This document shows positions 49,312 to 58,517 of a stretch of DNA of 64,000 nucleotides, piece by piece. The DNA is taken from contig DATAUW010000017.1 of the NCBI GenBank assembly GCA_036268055.1, positions 1-64,000 of the forward strand, written 5' to 3'. The DNA is from Verrucomicrobiia bacterium. Its GTDB lineage: Bacteria > Verrucomicrobiota > Verrucomicrobiia > Limisphaerales > Pedosphaeraceae. The translations under genes and the position numbers were made by a program. Every line of letters starts with the position of its first letter. The stretch's first letter is position 1. Below the pieces are notes generated by a model, which searched no databases, was not told the DNA's origin, and was given only the letters and a program-made list of their open reading frames with translations.

Positions 49312-50529
49312 TTACTCATATCTCAACGCATCAATCGGATCCAGCTTCGAAGCCTTCCACGCCGGATAAAATCCAAAGAACACGCCCACCAATCCGCTGA
49401 ATGCGAACGCGGCCAAAATCCAGAATGGCGACGTGAGTGCTGGCCAGTTATTGAGGCTTGCCACCAATTTTGACCCGCCTGTGCCCGCCAAAATTCCCAA
49501 CCCACCGCCGACGAAGCTCAACGCCACCGCCTCCGTCAAAAATTGCAACAGAATATCTTTGCCATGCGCGCCCACCGCCATGCGGATGCCAATCTCCCGC
49601 GTGCGTTCGGTCACACTCACCAGCATGATATTCATGATGCCGATGCCGCCGATCAAGAGCGATACGCAAGCGATCGCCAGCAGCAGCGCGCGCATGGTTT
49701 CTGAAGCGTCGTCTGCCGCCTGCGCGATTTCCTCCTGCGTGCGCACGGTGAAGTCGTCGTCATGTCCCGGTCGAATCCGATGCCGCTGGCGCATGAGGTC
49801 AACGATTTGTTGCTGCACGTCCGCGAGCGTCTTCGTGCTGGATGCCTGCACGGTGATGCTGCGAATGTTCGGAGTGCCGAACAGGCGTTTCATTGCGCTC
49901 GTGTAAGGCACGATCACTACATCGTCCTGGTCCGAACCCATCACCGAAAGCCCTTTGGGGATCAACTCGCCCGTCACGATGAACGGCACATTCTTGATGC
50001 GCAAAACCTGCCCGACAACATTGCCGTCCGGGTAGATCTGGTCGGCGATGGTTTTTCCGATAACCGCGACCTTGCCCGCCGAACGCACATCCATCGCCGT
50101 GAACATGCTGCCTTCTTCGAGCGGCCATTGGCGGATGTCCAAATAGTCTTGCCCTTCGCCCAGGATGGTCGTGGACCAATTTTCATTGCCCGAGGCGATC
50201 TGCGCGCCCGACCGCAATTCCGGGCTGATAACCGTCACGTCCTGAATCTCGCGCTCAATGGCGAAGGCATCGTCCACCGTCAACGTGCCCGCATTGTTCC
50301 AGCCGCTTTTGACGCCGCCGCGCGTGAAGCTGCCGGAGTAAATCAGGATCACATTCTGTCCCAGGCTCGCGATCTGTTTTTCGACCTGATATTTCGCGCC
50401 GTCGCCCAGGCTGACGGTCGCGATCACCGCGCCCACGCCGATGATCATGCCCAGCATCGTGAGAATGGTCCGTAATTTGTTGCGTCGCAGCGCGCGCAAG
50501 GCGACCCGCAAGATGATAAAAATTTTCAT
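49312..50529 (-). CDS. MacB-like ABC transporter permease
   Basis: The 405-residue protein has an N-terminal membrane helix (ILTMLGMIIGVGAVIATVSL), a periplasmic MacB-PCD domain (including GQNVILIYSGSFTRGGVKSG) and three C-terminal helices with the FtsX pattern (IACVSLLIGGIGIMNIMLVS, REIGIRMAVGA, FIGFYP-like FFGFYPAWKASKLDPIDALR). It is the permease half of a MacAB-type exporter. Its ATG overlaps the ATPase stop by 4 nt. Substrates of such pumps are macrolides, peptides, siderophores or lipoproteins. Confidence 0.94.
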   Translation of the reverse strand: MKIFIILRVALRALRRNKLRTILTMLGMIIGVGAVIATVSLGDGAKYQVEKQIASLGQNVILIYSGSFTRGGVKSGWNNAGTLTVDDAFAIEREIQDVTVISPELRSGAQIASGNENWSTTILGEGQDYLDIRQWPLEEGSMFTAMDVRSAGKVAVIGKTIADQIYPDGNVVGQVLRIKNVPFIVTGELIPKGLSVMGSDQDDVVIVPYTSAMKRLFGTPNIRSITVQASSTKTLADVQQQIVDLMRQRHRIRPGHDDDFTVRTQEEIAQAADDASETMRALLLAIACVSLLIGGIGIMNIMLVSVTERTREIGIRMAVGAHGKDILLQFLTEAVALSFVGGGLGILAGTGGSKLVASLNNWPALTSPFWILAAFAFSGLVGVFFGFYPAWKASKLDPIDALRYE

Positions 50530-51287
50530 GGTACCAGTTGCACGGCTTCCTGCGCCGCTTTTAATTTCTCCAATTCCTCCGTGGCCATCAACCGGTTTGC
50601 CACCGGCTGATCGCTGACCACTTTTCCGTCGCGCATAATGATGTTGCGGCGGGTGTAAGTCGCGATGTCCAGCTCATGTGTGACCATGACGATGGTGATG
50701 CCCTGGTCGTTCAATTTCTGAAACACGCCCATGATCTCAATGCTCGTTTGCGTGTCCAAATTCCCCGTCGGTTCGTCCGCGAGCAGGATCGCGGGTTCGT
50801 TGACCAGCGCGCGCGCGATGGCTACGCGTTGTTGCTGTCCGCCGGAAAGTTGGTTGGGATGATGCCCCGCGCGCTCTGCAAGCCCGACCGTCGTCAGTGC
50901 CCGCATGGCGCGCTCGTGCTGGTCGCGGGAGCTGTTCGATTTCTGCTTGTACATCATTGGCAATTCAACATTTTCACGGGCCGACGTGCGCGACAACAAA
51001 TTGAATCCCTGAAACACGAACCCGATTTTTTCATTTCGGATTGTCGCCAATTCGTCGCGGTTCAATTTGGAAACATCCACGCCATCGAGCAGGTAAAGCC
51101 CTTTCGTCGGCCGGTCAAGGCAGCCGAGCGTGTTCATCATCGTGGACTTGCCCGAACCGCTCGCGCCCATGAGCGCGACGAATTCGCCGCGGTGAATTTC
51201 CAGCGAGACATCGCGCACGGCGTGGACGTCCACCTCGCCGGTGTGATAAATCTTGTGGATATTTTGCAGTTGAACGATCGCACTCAT
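50526..51287 (-). CDS. MacB/LolD-type ABC transporter ATP-binding protein
   Basis: The 253-residue ATPase shows Walker [10 protein letters not shown], signature [15 protein letters not shown], Walker [13 protein letters not shown] and H-loop THELD. The ATG at 51287 follows the adaptor stop by 4 nt. The C-terminal 30 residues ([16 protein letters not shown]) are an extra helix. Together with the permease and adaptor it forms a tripartite efflux pump; the outer-membrane channel is not encoded here. Confidence 0.95.
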   Translation of the reverse strand: MSAIVQLQNIHKIYHTGEVDVHAVRDVSLEIHRGEFVALMGASGSGKSTMMNTLGCLDRPTKGLYLLDGVDVSKLNRDELATIRNEKIGFVFQGFNLLSRTSARENVELPMMYKQKSNSSRDQHERAMRALTTVGLAERAGHHPNQLSGGQQQRVAIARALVNEPAILLADEPTGNLDTQTSIEIMGVFQKLNDQGITIVMVTHELDIATYTRRNIIMRDGKVVSDQPVANRLMATEELEKLKAAQEAVQLVP

Positions 51288-51291
51288 CGCA

Positions 51292-52566
51292 TTAATACCG
51301 CCGGCGGCCGCCGCCGTTAAACGGATTCGACTCGGCAGTCCGGGTATCACCCGTGATATTTTGGCCGGCCACGACTTCGTCGCCTTCGTTCAAACCTTCC
51401 ACGACTTGCGTGTAAACGCCATCGTTAATGCCCGTGCGGATCTGCACCGGCTTGAGCACGTCTTCTTTGCCATCCGCGCCCTTGGCTAAAACATAAATCG
51501 TATGCGTCGGTTTTGGCTCATGCGAATGTCCGCCCGATTTGGCCGCCCCACCGCTGCTCTTGGCCGCCGTGCCGGTCACCACCGGGTAATTATTGCTCAC
51601 CGCCGCCACGGCTTTTTCCTTGCGCAGTTCCTCGGGTTCCGGCGGGTGGAATCGCAATGCGCTATTCGGGATTCTCAGGACATTGGTCCGTTGCGCCGTG
51701 ATGATGGAAACATTCGCCGTCATGCCGGGCCGCAATTTCAAATCGGAATTGTCCACGCCAATCACCGTGTCGTAAGTAATGACGTTTTGATTGGTCTGCG
51801 GCGCATTGCGGATTTGCACAACGACGCCTTGGAAGATGCGCGATGGAAATGCGTCCACCGTGAAATTCACATTTTGGTTTGTCTCGACGCCGCCGATGTC
51901 CGCCTCGGAAACGAGCGCGTCAATCTGCATTTTGGTCAAATCGTTGGCGATCATGTAAATCGTCGGGGCGCTGAGGCTCGCCGCCACGGTTTGCCCGACA
52001 TCCACGTTGCGCGAAATCACCACGCCGTCCACCGGCGCATAAATAGTGGTGTAGGCAAGATTCACTTGCGCCTGCTGCAATGCCGCTTCTTTTATCAGGA
52101 CTTGCGCTTGCGCCTGATGAAATGCCGCGACCGCCGTATCATAATCGGATTGTGCCACGATCTTGCTGTTGTAGAGTGCGCTCGACCGCTCCTCCTCCGC
52201 TTGCGCGAGTTCGAGCCCGGCCTTGGCATTGGCGACATCTGCGGAAGCGCCCGCCACGATGGCTTTATAGGTGGCCGGGTCAAGCTGGGCGATGATCTGG
52301 CCATTGGTCACGGGCGAATTATAATCCACCAGCAATTTGCTGATGATACCCGAAACCTGACTGCCCACATCCACGTTGGTCTTGGGATTCACCTGGCCGG
52401 TGGCCGTCACCAGTTGGATCAAATCTCCCCGCGTGATCTCGGCCGTTTTATATTCCGGGGCCTTTTCCCGGGGATGTTTCCAATACCATACGCCCGCCGC
52501 AGCCGCACCGATCAACATGATTACGATGATCAACGCCACTACGCTGAATCCTTTTTCTTTTACCAT
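51292..52566 (-). CDS. Periplasmic adaptor (membrane fusion) protein of a MacAB-type pump
   Basis: The protein has an N-terminal anchor (FSVVALIIVIMLIGAAAAGV), the paired lipoyl/hairpin architecture (TATGQVNPKTNVDVGSQVSG, a coiled-coil hairpin with GLELAQAEEERSSALYNSK and AQAQVLIKEAALQQAQ, then YAPVDGVVISRNVDVGQTV) and a beta-barrel domain. The C-terminus has a His/Lys-rich insertion (GGHSHEPKPTH), possibly metal-binding, and ends NPFNGGGRRRY. It bridges the MacB-like permease to an outer-membrane channel. MVKEKGF at 52566 is the likeliest start. Confidence 0.94.
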   Translation of the reverse strand: MVKEKGFSVVALIIVIMLIGAAAAGVWYWKHPREKAPEYKTAEITRGDLIQLVTATGQVNPKTNVDVGSQVSGIISKLLVDYNSPVTNGQIIAQLDPATYKAIVAGASADVANAKAGLELAQAEEERSSALYNSKIVAQSDYDTAVAAFHQAQAQVLIKEAALQQAQVNLAYTTIYAPVDGVVISRNVDVGQTVAASLSAPTIYMIANDLTKMQIDALVSEADIGGVETNQNVNFTVDAFPSRIFQGVVVQIRNAPQTNQNVITYDTVIGVDNSDLKLRPGMTANVSIITAQRTNVLRIPNSALRFHPPEPEELRKEKAVAAVSNNYPVVTGTAAKSSGGAAKSGGHSHEPKPTHTIYVLAKGADGKEDVLKPVQIRTGINDGVYTQVVEGLNEGDEVVAGQNITGDTRTAESNPFNGGGRRRY

Positions 52567-52621
52567 AATATATTGCACTTTCCACATTGGCCTCTGGCCA
52601 ATCCGCGATTAGACTGCGTTC

Positions 52622-53662
52622 GTGTTGAATTTATTTAAAAATCAACTCGCAAAATGCGTTCCTTTGAGTGACGAACAAACCGCCACCGCCGTGGGACAAC
52701 TCCTTGACGAGTCAGTCCCGGCAGAACTCAAAGCCGATTTTCTTTGCAGTCTAGCCCAAAAAATCGAGACGCCGACGGAAATTGCCGCCTTCGCGCGCGA
52801 ACTTCGCGCTCATTCCATCACTCCGCCGCTCGATGCCCAGACCCGCTCGCGCGAGATCCTCGATGTTTGCGGCACTGGCGGGGATCGCCTCAATACCTTC
52901 AACATCTCGACAACCGTGGCGCTGATTTGTGCCGCGGCGGGAGTCACAGTCGCCAAGCATGGCAATCGCGCGGTAACTTCGCAAGCCGGCAGTGCGGATG
53001 TTCTCGAGGCGCTCGGCATTCCCGTTGAGCTTTCGCCCCAGGCTGCCTCAGATTCCCTTCGCGACCATCAGTTCGCGTTTTTCTTCGCCCCGCACTTTCA
53101 TCCCGCGTTTCGGCATCTCGCCGCCGCGCGAAAGATTTGCGCCCAGCGCGGCCAGCGGACCATCTTCAATTTCCTCGGCCCGCTGCTCAACCCCGCGCGT
53201 CCCACCGCCCAGCTCGTCGGCGTCGCGCGTCCTGAATTGTGCGAAACTCTCGCCAATGTTCTGCAAAGTCTTGGCGTGCGCCGCGGCATGGTCGTGAGTG
53301 GGCGCGTTGGCGATGCCTGGCTCGACGAGCTTTCCACCCTAGGCGAGAACACCGTCGCCGAATTTTATCATGATCGGGGATTTACCGCGTCCGTGATTTC
53401 TCCCGCGCATTTCCCCGTTCAACCCGCCGTGCTCGCCGACCTCGGCGGCGGCAATCGCGACGCCAACGCCGAAATCATCCGCCGCCTTCTTCGCAATGAA
53501 GACCGCGGCCCCAAGCGCGATGCCGTCCTCCTCAATGCCGGTGCCGCCCTGTTCGTCGCCAACCAAACCAAATCCGTCAGCGAAGGCTGGGACCTCGCCA
53601 CCGAGATTTTGCAAAGCGGTCTCGCGCAAAAGAAATTGAAAGAGTTGGCCAACTCACTGTAA
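52622..53662 (+). CDS. trpD: Anthranilate phosphoribosyltransferase
   Basis: The 346-residue protein has the TrpD motifs CGTGGDRLNTFNISTTVAL (PRPP-binding glycine loop), KHGNRAVTSQAGSADVLEAL, APHFHPAFRH and RTIFNFLGPLLNPA. It adds anthranilate to PRPP in the second step of tryptophan synthesis. The start is GTG and no clear ribosome binding site is visible. It is not next to other trp genes here. It diverges from the adaptor gene with only 55 nt between starts. Confidence 0.96.
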   Translation: MLNLFKNQLAKCVPLSDEQTATAVGQLLDESVPAELKADFLCSLAQKIETPTEIAAFARELRAHSITPPLDAQTRSREILDVCGTGGDRLNTFNISTTVALICAAAGVTVAKHGNRAVTSQAGSADVLEALGIPVELSPQAASDSLRDHQFAFFFAPHFHPAFRHLAAARKICAQRGQRTIFNFLGPLLNPARPTAQLVGVARPELCETLANVLQSLGVRRGMVVSGRVGDAWLDELSTLGENTVAEFYHDRGFTASVISPAHFPVQPAVLADLGGGNRDANAEIIRRLLRNEDRGPKRDAVLLNAGAALFVANQTKSVSEGWDLATEILQSGLAQKKLKELANSL

Positions 53663-53831
53663 AACCAAGTCCAAAGCCACACCCGCAACTTGCAACTCGG
53701 TCATCCACGCCACTTGCACTTTGCAACATTCTCACGTCTTTTATCCGGCCGACTCACCGTTCTATTAGCCATTTACGCAATCCATCCCGTTTGGCCTCGC
53801 TCTAGCTCAAAAGGTTCCGCTTCTGAACCTT

Positions 53832-54434
53832 ATGGAACTCGACGCGAATACGATTGTGGCCTGCGAGACTTGCGGGCTCGTCCAGCATGTCGGGCACGTG
53901 CCCCAAAATGCCAAAGCGGTTTGCGCGCGCTGCAATTTTAAATTATTCGGACGCCGACCAAACAGCCGCGTGCGGACGCTCGCCTTTTCTCTCGCCGCGC
54001 TGATTCTTTACATCCCGTCCAATTATTATCCCGTCATCACCGCCGAATATCACGGCCAGCGCACCGAGACGACTATCTTTGAAGGCATTAAAGGTTTGTT
54101 TACGCATCATCAATATTTCATCGGCTGCCTCGTGTTCGTCACGAGTTTGCTGACGCCTGCGATCAAAATCGTCGCGTTGCTTTTTATTCCGCTCACGCTG
54201 AATTGGAGCCGTGGAAAAAAAGTACGCACGTGGACTTATCAAATCATCCGCATCATAGACCCTTGGAATATGCTCGAGGTTTTCCTGCTCGCCATCGTCG
54301 TTTCCATGGCGGAACTCGGGCGCATCGCGACCGTGCATCCGGGGCCGGGAGTTTTTTCTTTCGCGGCCGTCGTCGTGCTGACACTTCTGGCGACCTTGAG
54401 TTTTGACCCGCGTCTTCTTTGGGATGACATATAA
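53832..54434 (+). CDS. pqiA: PqiA-like membrane protein with N-terminal zinc ribbon
   Basis: The 200-residue protein opens with a rubredoxin-like ribbon (C11/C14 and C31/C34: ACETCGLVQHVG, CARCNFKLFGR), then four helices of one PqiA domain (FSLAALILYIPSNYYPVITA, YFIGCLVFVTSLLTPAIKIV). Classical PqiA has two such units; this has one, so it resembles a half-size PqiA/YebS. It pairs with the MCE protein just downstream, which starts inside its last codons. The system moves lipids between envelope membranes. Confidence 0.9.
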   Translation: MELDANTIVACETCGLVQHVGHVPQNAKAVCARCNFKLFGRRPNSRVRTLAFSLAALILYIPSNYYPVITAEYHGQRTETTIFEGIKGLFTHHQYFIGCLVFVTSLLTPAIKIVALLFIPLTLNWSRGKKVRTWTYQIIRIIDPWNMLEVFLLAIVVSMAELGRIATVHPGPGVFSFAAVVVLTLLATLSFDPRLLWDDI

Positions 54435-55389
54435 TATTATGAATAGAATCGTCGAGGAACGGAAAACCCGAAATGGATTGCCGCAGGCGAAAATCCAAAA
54501 GACCGGACGTTGGGCGTGGCTTTATTGGCTGTTCCCGGTGGCCGCGCTGGGAATCTGCGGCTGGTTTTTTTATCGCGATGTCATCGCTTCCGGCCCGACG
54601 ATTTCAATTTTGTTCAAGGATGCTGACGGTTTGCAGGAAAAGAACACGACGATAAAATATCGCGGCGCGGTCATCGGTGAAGTGCGTGGACTCGAACTGA
54701 CCAAAGACCAGCAATGGGTCAAAGTCACCGCGCGGCTGACGGGCTCGGCTTCCAAAATTGCAAAACAAGGTTCCATCTTTTGGATCGTGCAACCGGAATT
54801 GAGCGTGGGCAACGTAAGCGGGCTCGGCACGATTGTTTCCGGCGAATACATCGGCGTAAAACCTGGCAATGGCCCGGCCACGAATATATTTATTGGCGCG
54901 GAAAAAGAACCCATCACGCCGGAACCAGGCGCACTCCATATTATATTGCGCGCGCCGAATTTAAGTTCGCTCCAGGAACTCTCGCCGATCTTTTATCGCG
55001 GCATTCAAGTGGGCGAGACGCTTTATTTTCAACTCGGCGAGGATTCGCGCGACGTGATCATTCATGCGCGCATACACCCCGATTACGCGCCGCTCGTGCG
55101 CGCGGACACGAAATTCTGGAACGCCGGCGGAATAGATTTTCACTTCGGACTTTTCAAAGGCGCGCAGATCAGCGCGGAATCTCCCAAGACACTGTTGAGC
55201 GGTGGTGTCGAATTCGCCACACCGCCGGATTATCAAGGAGACCCGGTAACGAACGGCGCCGTCTTTGTCCTGAACGAGAAGTCCGAAGAAAAATGGAAGT
55301 CATGGCAGCCTAACATCAAATTGAACCTGCCGAAAAAAGCTGAACAGACGATGATGACTAACCTGCCGTCGAGTTTGAACATTAAGTAA
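54424..55389 (+). CDS. MCE-domain (PqiB/MlaD-like) lipid transport protein
   Basis: One membrane anchor (WAWLYWLFPVAALGICGWFF) precedes at least two MCE units (SGPTISILFKDADGLQEKNT, then YRGAVIGEVRGLEL; ALHIILRAPNLSSLQELSPI, then FYRGIQVGETLYFQL). MCE rings form tunnels for lipids across the periplasm. At about 321 residues it lies between MlaD (one MCE) and PqiB (three). The ATG at 54424 overlaps pqiA by 11 nt; ATG 54439 is a fair alternative. No PqiC-like gene follows. Confidence 0.9.
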   Translation: MTYNIMNRIVEERKTRNGLPQAKIQKTGRWAWLYWLFPVAALGICGWFFYRDVIASGPTISILFKDADGLQEKNTTIKYRGAVIGEVRGLELTKDQQWVKVTARLTGSASKIAKQGSIFWIVQPELSVGNVSGLGTIVSGEYIGVKPGNGPATNIFIGAEKEPITPEPGALHIILRAPNLSSLQELSPIFYRGIQVGETLYFQLGEDSRDVIIHARIHPDYAPLVRADTKFWNAGGIDFHFGLFKGAQISAESPKTLLSGGVEFATPPDYQGDPVTNGAVFVLNEKSEEKWKSWQPNIKLNLPKKAEQTMMTNLPSSLNIK

Positions 55390-55400
55390 AGGGCCGCTCT

Positions 55401-56504
55401 CTACTTCCATTCGATCACAGATTTAATGTCATTCACCGGATGCGCATCGAACGCCTTCATGAAATCTTTCGCCGGAAAACGATTGGTGATCAATTTGTCA
55501 ATATGGCCCGGCCAAAGCGCATGGGCTTGCCTGAGATCATCCACGCCCATTTGATAATGGTCCCGCGCGGCATTCACGCTGCCCACCATCGCCTGATTAT
55601 CCAACACCAGCTGGCGGATCAGTTGCGCGCCGGGAATTTCCAGCGGACGATCTCCACCCGGAATTCCGGTGAGCACATAAACCCCATTCCACCCAAGCAC
55701 ATCAAGCAGATTGAACGCTAGGCCCGCTACGCCCGTGGATTCAAAAAGCAAATCCATCGGTCCCAAGGTGCTGACGATCTTGTCCGGTGAAAGTTGTTTC
55801 GAATTAATATATTTGCCGCCGATTTTCTCGAGCCACGCCGGACGCGCTGTGCCGGCGTCAACGATATCCAATCCGAACACCTCTGCGCCGCGCAAACGCA
55901 ACACCAGCGCGCCCAGCAAACCGATGGGCCCAATCCCCGCCACGAGACAACGCCGCCCAAACAACCAGTTCGGCGTCGCCGGCGCGTCGGGCAAACGCGC
56001 GACCTGAATGCGCACGGCTTCGTCCACCGCTTTTTCCGCGACCGACAATGGCTCAGCCAGCACGCCGACGGATTCCAATTCCGGCGGCACGCGCACGATA
56101 TATTGTTCCTTGTCCACGACGAACTCCGCCTGATAACCATCCGCGCCCCAAATGCCGCGCTCGGTGAATTCTCCCGTGTGACACATGTCGGGACGATTCA
56201 TTTCGCAAGGAACACATTTGCCGCAGCCGCGCCGCACCGTAAACACCGCATAATCGCCCACATTCACGCGCACCACCGCGCTTCCGATTTCCACGACCTG
56301 CCCAAACATCTCATGCCCAATGACTAACTCCGTTTGCCCCGCCGGCGGCTTGCAACGCCCGCCTTCCGCTTCTTCGCGGTCAGTCCCGCAAATACCCACG
56401 CGGATGACGCGCAATTTGACGCCGTCCGGAATGGTAAGCTTGGGTTCGTCACGTTGCGCGAGGCGAATATTTTTGGTCCCGGTGGTGAGAGAGATGACGT
56501 TCAT
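55401..56504 (-). CDS. Zinc-dependent glucose/sugar dehydrogenase (MDR family)
   Basis: From ATG 56504 the 367-residue protein has the catalytic zinc region GICGTDREEAEGG, GHEMFGQVVEIGS, a structural zinc loop RRGCGKCVPCEMNRPDMC, and the nucleotide fold VAGIGPIGLLGALVLRLRGA. The pattern (GGRCKPPAG before GHE, and AEPLSVAEKAVDEA) is that of glucose 1-dehydrogenase of the archaeal Gdh type. It oxidises an aldose with NAD(P)+. It follows the alpha/beta hydrolase gene closely (24 nt apart), suggesting one transcript. Confidence 0.88.
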   Translation of the reverse strand: MNVISLTTGTKNIRLAQRDEPKLTIPDGVKLRVIRVGICGTDREEAEGGRCKPPAGQTELVIGHEMFGQVVEIGSAVVRVNVGDYAVFTVRRGCGKCVPCEMNRPDMCHTGEFTERGIWGADGYQAEFVVDKEQYIVRVPPELESVGVLAEPLSVAEKAVDEAVRIQVARLPDAPATPNWLFGRRCLVAGIGPIGLLGALVLRLRGAEVFGLDIVDAGTARPAWLEKIGGKYINSKQLSPDKIVSTLGPMDLLFESTGVAGLAFNLLDVLGWNGVYVLTGIPGGDRPLEIPGAQLIRQLVLDNQAMVGSVNAARDHYQMGVDDLRQAHALWPGHIDKLITNRFPAKDFMKAFDAHPVNDIKSVIEWK

Positions 56505-56527
56505 ATTTTTTAAAATGTTTGAGTGGA

Positions 56528-57541
56528 TCAAGGCATGGTCGGTTGATGCGTGCGCAAAAATTCTTTTACCGGCTGGATGAAGTGCGGAAAATCCTCAAGC
56601 TGCGGCAAATGTCCCGAGCCGGGAACGATGACCAGCTTCGCATTTTTAATCTGCGCCACGGCGGCGCGCGCGAGTTCAGGATAATGGCCAAGCTGCTGCG
56701 CATTTTCCGGCGTGGCCAAATCCCTGCCAATCGCCGTGCGATCCTCCGAACCCACAATCAACAGAACCGGCATTTTCAAATCCGCAAATTCGCGGCAAAC
56801 CGGCTGCGTGAAAATCATGTCCGAGGTAAGCGCCTGATCCCACGCCATGACCGGGTAATCCGGGTTTCTAATAAACCGGTCCAGCATATCCACCCAGCGG
56901 TCGTAATCGTGTTTCCACGTGCCGTGATAATAATTTTCCTGTTCGTATTGATGAAGTTTTTCCGCCGTTTGTTTCAATTCTTTTGCATATTGAAAATCCA
57001 CGGACACATAGGGCACACCTTTGGCCTGCCAATCTTCCAATCCGAGCGGGTCCACCAGCAAAAGATTGCGCGTAGCGCCGGGATACATCAGCGCGTAACG
57101 AACGGCCAGCATCCCGCCCATCGAGTGGCCAAAAACATTCACATTTGTAATGCCCAAATGTTCCAACAACGCGTGGGTGTTCAGCGCCAGTTGCTCGAAG
57201 CTGAATTGATAATGCCGCGGCTTGGCGGATTTGCCGAAGCCAAGCTGGTCAGGAATGATCACATGATAACCCGCATCGGCAAGCGCCTTCGCCGTGTCGC
57301 CCCAATACGCCCCCGAAAAATTTTTCCCGTGCAGCAGCACGATCGTTCCTGCTTCGTTCGTGTTCGCCGGCACGTCCATGTAGGCCATTTCATAACTCTC
57401 ACCCTGGCTCATGAATGAAAATTCGTGGACGGGAAACGGGTAGGCAAAATCGTCAAGCCGCAGATTGGATTGTGCAAAAGCATTTTCCAGGCAGGCGCAG
57501 GACAATAAAAAAGTCAGCGCGGATTTAAGCAAGGTGTTCAT
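56528..57541 (-). CDS. Exported alpha/beta hydrolase
   Basis: A signal peptide (MNTLLKSALTFLLSCACLEN, then AFA) leads a 337-residue alpha/beta hydrolase. Motifs: oxyanion LLHGKNFSGAYW, nucleophile elbow GHSMGG, acid in LLIVGSEDRT and histidine in VPGSGHLPQLE. The cap (about 200-240) is Tyr/His-rich (YEQENYYHGTWKHDYDRW). It is a predicted periplasmic esterase or epoxide-hydrolase-like enzyme. Its ATG touches the stop of the oxidase subunit IV gene, so it is in the respiratory transcript although it has no obvious respiratory role. Confidence 0.9.
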   Translation of the reverse strand: MNTLLKSALTFLLSCACLENAFAQSNLRLDDFAYPFPVHEFSFMSQGESYEMAYMDVPANTNEAGTIVLLHGKNFSGAYWGDTAKALADAGYHVIIPDQLGFGKSAKPRHYQFSFEQLALNTHALLEHLGITNVNVFGHSMGGMLAVRYALMYPGATRNLLLVDPLGLEDWQAKGVPYVSVDFQYAKELKQTAEKLHQYEQENYYHGTWKHDYDRWVDMLDRFIRNPDYPVMAWDQALTSDMIFTQPVCREFADLKMPVLLIVGSEDRTAIGRDLATPENAQQLGHYPELARAAVAQIKNAKLVIVPGSGHLPQLEDFPHFIQPVKEFLRTHQPTMP

Positions 57542-57874
57542 TCATTTAACCAGTGGTTGAGCGGGATAATCGGCGGTCGGCGGCGAGGCCGAACGCACGC
57601 GTCCGCGGGTGATGTAATCGCTGCTAGTCAGCGCGACCATGATGAGAAACCAAAAAAATCCCGCAGCCGCAAAGATCCATACCGAATGACTGTGCTTGCG
57701 CACCTCCATGAAAATAAGAATCACCAGCGACATCTTCAGGCCGGAAATCATAAGCGCGATAGGCGTATTGGCCGCGCCCAAATCGAAGCGCGCAAATCCC
57801 CACGTCAAAAAGAGCAGCAGCATCAGCGCGGCCCAAACGATGAACAACGGTTTGCGAGATTCTTTTGAGTTCAT
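57542..57874 (-). CDS. ctaF: Cytochrome c oxidase subunit IV (caa3 type)
   Basis: The 110-residue protein has three helices (LFIVWAALMLLLFLTWGFA, PIALMISGLKMSLVILIFME, WIFAAAGFFWFLIMVALTSS) and the loop MEVRKHS, as in small CtaF/COX4_pro subunits. It lies directly after subunit III with one base between. It stabilises the oxidase rather than taking part in catalysis. Confidence 0.9.
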   Translation of the reverse strand: MNSKESRKPLFIVWAALMLLLFLTWGFARFDLGAANTPIALMISGLKMSLVILIFMEVRKHSHSVWIFAAAGFFWFLIMVALTSSDYITRGRVRSASPPTADYPAQPLVK

Positions 57875-57875
57875 A

Positions 57876-58517
57876 TCACGAATGGCGATTGATGAGATAC
57901 AAAAGCGGATAGAGAAAAATCCAAACGATGTCCACGAAGTGCCAATACAGGCCGGTGATTTCGATGGGATTATGATACTCGGCGGAAAAATGATTCTTCG
58001 CGGAACGCACCGTCATCGCCGAGAGCAGGCCAATGCCGATGATGACATGTAGCGCGTGCAGCGACGTCATCATCCAATAGAACATAAAAAATAATTGTGT
58101 CTTCGGCTCGCCCGCATCGGCAAACATCGGTCCCGGAAAAAGGTGCTTGTGAAAATCGTCCGTGTATTCCAGCGCCTTCACTCCAAGAAATGCAATCGCG
58201 AGCAAAATCGTGGCGATAAGAAAGTGTCGGACTTCCTTGAACTGTCCCTCCTTTGAAGCGAAAACTGCCAGCGCCATCGTCAGGCTGCTCGTAAGCAGAA
58301 TCGCCGTGTTGAGCGTGCCATAAAGCACATCGGTCTCACGGCTGGCCACGGCGAAGGCGTGCGGGTACGCATGCCGATAAATGATGTAACCTAAAAATAA
58401 TCCGCCAAAGAACATCACCTCCGAGCACAGAAACGCCCACATGCCCAGGCGCGAAGCTTCGGCCTGTTGCGGAAGCGTCGCGAACTGTTCCGCGAGCGGT
58501 TGCCGGGCGTCAGGCAT
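57876..58517 (-). CDS. ctaE: Cytochrome c oxidase subunit III
   Basis: From ATG 58517 ([12 protein letters not shown]) the 213-residue protein has five helices with the subunit III motifs [60 protein letters not shown] and [20 protein letters not shown]. It is the short five-helix form. Its start overlaps the end of subunit I by 8 nt. Confidence 0.95.
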   Translation of the reverse strand: MPDARQPLAEQFATLPQQAEASRLGMWAFLCSEVMFFGGLFLGYIIYRHAYPHAFAVASRETDVLYGTLNTAILLTSSLTMALAVFASKEGQFKEVRHFLIATILLAIAFLGVKALEYTDDFHKHLFPGPMFADAGEPKTQLFFMFYWMMTSLHALHVIIGIGLLSAMTVRSAKNHFSAEYHNPIEITGLYWHFVDIVWIFLYPLLYLINRHS

